Assembly (NCBI GenBank): GCA_002299915.1
Contig: DBOG01000071.1
Span: forward strand, 1-6,533
Origin: Proteobacteria bacterium UBA652
Lineage (GTDB): Bacteria > Pseudomonadota > Gammaproteobacteria > Nitrosococcales > Methylophagaceae
DNA: 6,533 nucleotides
Direction: 5' to 3'
Made by a program: the position numbers and the translations under genes. The notes beneath the pieces were generated by a model. That model made no database searches and had not been told where the DNA came from. It saw nothing but the letters and a program-made list of their open reading frames with translations. Positions 4,364 to 6,533 of the stretch are shown piece by piece (positions within the stretch are counted from its first letter, which is position 1; every line of letters begins with the position of its first letter).

Positions 4364-5554
4364 ATGGCGTGGAATGAACCTGGTAAGGATGGACAAGATC
4401 CTTGGGGCGGCGGTAAGAATGATGGCCCACCTGATTTGGATGAGGTGATCCAAAATATCCGACAAAAATTAGGCGGCGGCAAAGGGGGTAAACCCAATGG
4501 CCGACCTCGGAATGCAGGTAATGGCGACCAAGATGGGATTGGTTTTGCTAGCTTGGGTCTGTTTTCAGGCGTGGCTTTATTGGTATGGTTGCTGTCTGGT
4601 ATTTATATTGTGCAACCGGCTGAGCGTGGTGTAGAGTTGCGCTTTGGTGCATATAGCAATACGACACAGCCTGGCCCACACTGGCATTTTCCTTACCCTA
4701 TTGAAACGGTTGAAAAAGTTGATGTTGAAAAAGTTAGAACAGCCACTATTGGTTTTGGACAATCTGGTGGTAGCGTTTCATCAGAAGCATTGATGCTAAC
4801 TAAAGATGAAAATATTATTGAGCTTAAAGCTGAAGTTCAATTTCAGGTTGAAGATGCGGCAGCCTATTTGTTTAACGTGGTGAATCCTGATTTAACATTA
4901 CGCCAAATGACAGAAAGTGCAGTGCGTGAAATTGTGGGTAAAACAACAATGGATGAAGTCTTTAGAACGGGGCGAGCAGCAATGGCTAGCCAGACTGAAG
5001 TAAAATTACAAGAATTGCTGACTTATTTTGGTACAGGTTTAGTGGTAACTACGTTTAATATGCCAGATATTCAACCGCCTCCTCAGGTTCAAGCAGCTTT
5101 TTCTGATGTTGTAAAAGCGGGGGCAGATAAAGACAGCCAAATAAATGAAGCCTTTGCTTATGCAAGAGATATTGTGCCAAGAGCGCGTGGTAAGGCGACG
5201 CGTATAGGCGAAGAGGCGGAAGCATACAAAAGTCAGATTATTGCTAAAGCACGTGGTGAAACCAGTCATTTTTCGCAGGTGCTAAAAGAGTATGAAAAAG
5301 CGCCCGCTATTACCAGAGAACGTATGTTTTTAGATACAATGGAATCGGTTTATAGCCAAAGCCAGAAAGTATTGGTTGATCTCTCGGAAAATAGCAATAA
5401 TGTATTGTATTTACCGTTAGATAAAATGCGTAATCCGTCAGCCTCGCCGCCGACACGAATTGATTTAGGTAGTTTGACTGCCTCTCCTTCGTCAGGTACA
5501 ACGTCTACTAATTCATCAGCCACAAGTGATACGCACAGCAGAGGGGGGCGTTAA
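4364..5554 (+). CDS. hflK: FtsH protease modulator HflK (SPFH/band 7)
   Basis: HflK pairs with HflC in a large inner-membrane complex that encloses FtsH and modulates its degradation of membrane proteins. The frame opens at an ATG at 4352, but the Shine-Dalgarno GGAG (4354-4357) overlaps that codon and sits six bases before the ATG at 4364. From there the product begins MAWNEPGKDGQDPWG, matching the E. coli start MAWNQPG; this gives 396 residues. The cytoplasmic N-terminus is Gly/Lys/Asn-rich (about 1-58, with PPDLDEVI at 22-29), one membrane helix spans about 62-82, and the SPFH domain follows with AERGVELRFG (86-95) and PGPHWHFPYPIE (103-114). The helical region runs from about 245 to 335 and includes VPRARGKA and EEAEAYKSQ, then ITRERMFLDTMESV. 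The tail (about 358-396) is rich in Ser, Thr and Pro. Only one base separates its stop from the hflC start. Confidence 0.95.
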   Translation: MAWNEPGKDGQDPWGGGKNDGPPDLDEVIQNIRQKLGGGKGGKPNGRPRNAGNGDQDGIGFASLGLFSGVALLVWLLSGIYIVQPAERGVELRFGAYSNTTQPGPHWHFPYPIETVEKVDVEKVRTATIGFGQSGGSVSSEALMLTKDENIIELKAEVQFQVEDAAAYLFNVVNPDLTLRQMTESAVREIVGKTTMDEVFRTGRAAMASQTEVKLQELLTYFGTGLVVTTFNMPDIQPPPQVQAAFSDVVKAGADKDSQINEAFAYARDIVPRARGKATRIGEEAEAYKSQIIAKARGETSHFSQVLKEYEKAPAITRERMFLDTMESVYSQSQKVLVDLSENSNNVLYLPLDKMRNPSASPPTRIDLGSLTASPSSGTTSTNSSATSDTHSRGGR

Positions 5555-5558
5555 TATG
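5541..5558 (+). promoter_or_regulatory. hflC ribosome binding site inside hflK end
   Basis: GAGGGGGG (5541-5548), within the last codons of hflK, stands seven bases before the hflC ATG (5556-5558). The hflK stop TAA (5552-5554) is one base before that ATG. This is a clear case for translational coupling, fitting the need for HflK and HflC in a fixed ratio. The run of six G also spans two glycine codons of hflK. Confidence 0.7.
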
Positions 5559-6422
5559 CCAACATTATACAAAGTGTTATTTTTAGTTATATTGGCACTG
5601 GTTGTGCTTAGTTCAGCTGTGTTTTTTGTTGATCAGAGAGAGCGAGTTTTACTGCTTCATTTAGGTGAAATTAAACAGGCCGACTTTAAACCTGGACTTC
5701 ATTTTAAAATCCCTGGGTTTGAAAATGTAAAACGCTTTGATGGGCGTGTTTTAACTATTGATGCGAAACCAGAGAATTATTTAACACTTAGAAATAAAAA
5801 CCTATTAGTTGATTCTTTTTTATTGTGGAAAATTATAGATGCAGGCAAATACTTTACTACGACAAAAGGTGAGCAGCGGTTAGCCAGTTCACGTTTATTT
5901 AATATTGTAAATAATGGCTTGCGAGATGCGTTTGCTACGCGCACGGTAAAAGAAGTCGTGGCAGGTGATCGTGCTGCAATGGTTGCTGATATTTTGGCCA
6001 AAGCCAATGAGCGAGCGAGTAAGTTTGGCATTGAGATCGTCAATATTCGTATTAAACGTGTTGATTTTCCTACTGACATTAATGATGCGGTATATAAAAG
6101 AATGCGCACAGATCGATTGCAAGAGGCGAATGAAACACGGGCTCAAGGTGCAGAACAAGGAGAAGCAATTAAGTCCAGAGCCGATAGAGAGGTGATTACT
6201 ACTTTGGCTGACGCTGAGCAAAAAGCAAAAGAAGTTCGCGGTGATGGTGATGCTCAAGCGACTGAGATTTATGCAGATGCATATGGTGAAAATGAAGAGT
6301 TTTATGCATTCCATCGGCGTTTAGATGCCTATGAAAATGTATTTAAAGGCGATGATATGCTGGTAATTGAACCTAAAGGTGATTTCTTTAAGAAGTTTGC
6401 TGATCCGTCTGCTAGCCAGTAA
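5556..6422 (+). CDS. hflC: FtsH protease modulator HflC (SPFH/band 7)
   Basis: Partner of HflK in the membrane ring that surrounds FtsH. The preferred start is ATG 5556, giving MPTLYKVLFLVILAL and 288 residues. An in-frame GTG at 5526 inside hflK would add ten residues (MIRTAEGGVN) that do not resemble an HflC N-terminus. A membrane helix spans about 5-25 and is followed by the SPFH domain with RERVLLLHLGE (28-38) and PGLHFKIPGFENV (46-58). VDSFLLWKI is at 85-93, a GIEIVNIRIKRVDFP segment at 158-172 and YKRMRTDR at 180-187. An Ala/Glu/Gln-rich helix follows (about 188-245), with YAFHRRLDAYENVF at 250-263. E. coli HflC is about 334 residues; the main difference is its roughly 40-residue insertion before the GIEVVDVRIK segment, which is absent here. 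Confidence 0.95.
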   Translation: MPTLYKVLFLVILALVVLSSAVFFVDQRERVLLLHLGEIKQADFKPGLHFKIPGFENVKRFDGRVLTIDAKPENYLTLRNKNLLVDSFLLWKIIDAGKYFTTTKGEQRLASSRLFNIVNNGLRDAFATRTVKEVVAGDRAAMVADILAKANERASKFGIEIVNIRIKRVDFPTDINDAVYKRMRTDRLQEANETRAQGAEQGEAIKSRADREVITTLADAEQKAKEVRGDGDAQATEIYADAYGENEEFYAFHRRLDAYENVFKGDDMLVIEPKGDFFKKFADPSASQ

Positions 6423-6424
6423 AG

Positions 6425-6533
6425 ATGGCACTTTGGGATAGTCTGTGGCTCGCCACAGGATTGTTATTGATTATGGAAGGGCTGTTACCCGCATTAAGCC
6501 CAGCGGCCTTTCGAGAGATGATGCTGAAAGTGA
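6425..6533 (+). CDS. DUF2065 (YjeT-like) small membrane protein, partial
   Basis: The 5' 36 codons of a gene cut by the window edge. The visible product starts MALWDSLWLATGLLLIMEG and continues LLPALSPAAFREMMLKV. It matches the pattern of the DUF2065 family, whose E. coli member YjeT is a protein of about 65 residues with the motif LALVLVLEGLGPMLYP near its start. One hydrophobic helix (about 5-22) carries the typical acidic EGL-P motif (18-22). The ATG lies two bases after the hflC stop and has no clear Shine-Dalgarno, so translation probably depends on coupling to hflC. Family members are often found between hflC and purA, so purA is a likely next gene outside the window. The function is unknown. 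Confidence 0.85.
   Translation, partial: MALWDSLWLATGLLLIMEGLLPALSPAAFREMMLKV

Noticed and set aside
5895..6314. Minus-strand open frames of 110-139 residues inside hflC
   Set aside because: They mirror the strongly conserved hflC coding sequence and have composition typical of antisense shadows.

Overview
The window looks like chromosomal core DNA of an AT-rich gammaproteobacterium. Rho has exactly the E. coli length and keeps its functional residues at the same positions. The order miaA-hfq-hflX-hflK-hflC followed by a DUF2065 (YjeT-like) gene is the classic gammaproteobacterial 'hfq superoperon'. The 75-residue Hfq, the shortened HflX and the placement of rho directly upstream of miaA (where E. 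coli has mutL) argue against Enterobacterales. A Cardiobacteriales/Ignatzschineria/Wohlfahrtiimonas-like host is a guess from composition and layout, not a proven assignment.

Layout, all genes on the + strand. Positions 1-536 hold no convincing protein gene. Within that, 1-190 is a chain of short hairpins with no recognised RNA family, 191-239 is a very strong bidirectional terminator hairpin, and 272-317 is a second AT-rich terminator-like hairpin overlapped by a candidate promoter. Positions 318-536 are a long C-rich, G-poor leader in front of rho. Rho (537-1796) ends with a short terminator-like hairpin. After a 125-bp gap containing a perfect 16-bp palindrome comes miaA (1922-2863). Then follow hfq (2925-3152), hflX starting at TTG directly after the hfq stop (3153-4280), hflK (start best placed at 4364, to 5554), hflC (start best placed at 5556, to 6422) and the first 36 codons of a DUF2065 gene (6425 to the window edge).

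The genes share a theme of RNA and protein quality control. Rho ends transcription. MiaA modifies A37 of tRNAs that read UNN codons. Hfq pairs small RNAs with mRNAs. HflX is a ribosome-splitting GTPase. HflK and HflC form the inner-membrane SPFH complex that encloses and restrains the FtsH protease. Spacing from hfq onward is tight (0, 83, 1 and 2 bp), and Shine-Dalgarno motifs lie inside upstream genes, so translational coupling is likely.

I found no undescribed biological system here. The points most worth checking are the uncharacterised hairpin-rich stretch at 1-190, a possible Rho autoregulatory leader, possible Hfq autoregulation through an ARN tract next to its own Shine-Dalgarno, the missing C-terminal domain and unusual P-loop methionine in HflX, and overlapping coding/ribosome-binding sequences at hfq-hflX and hflK-hflC.
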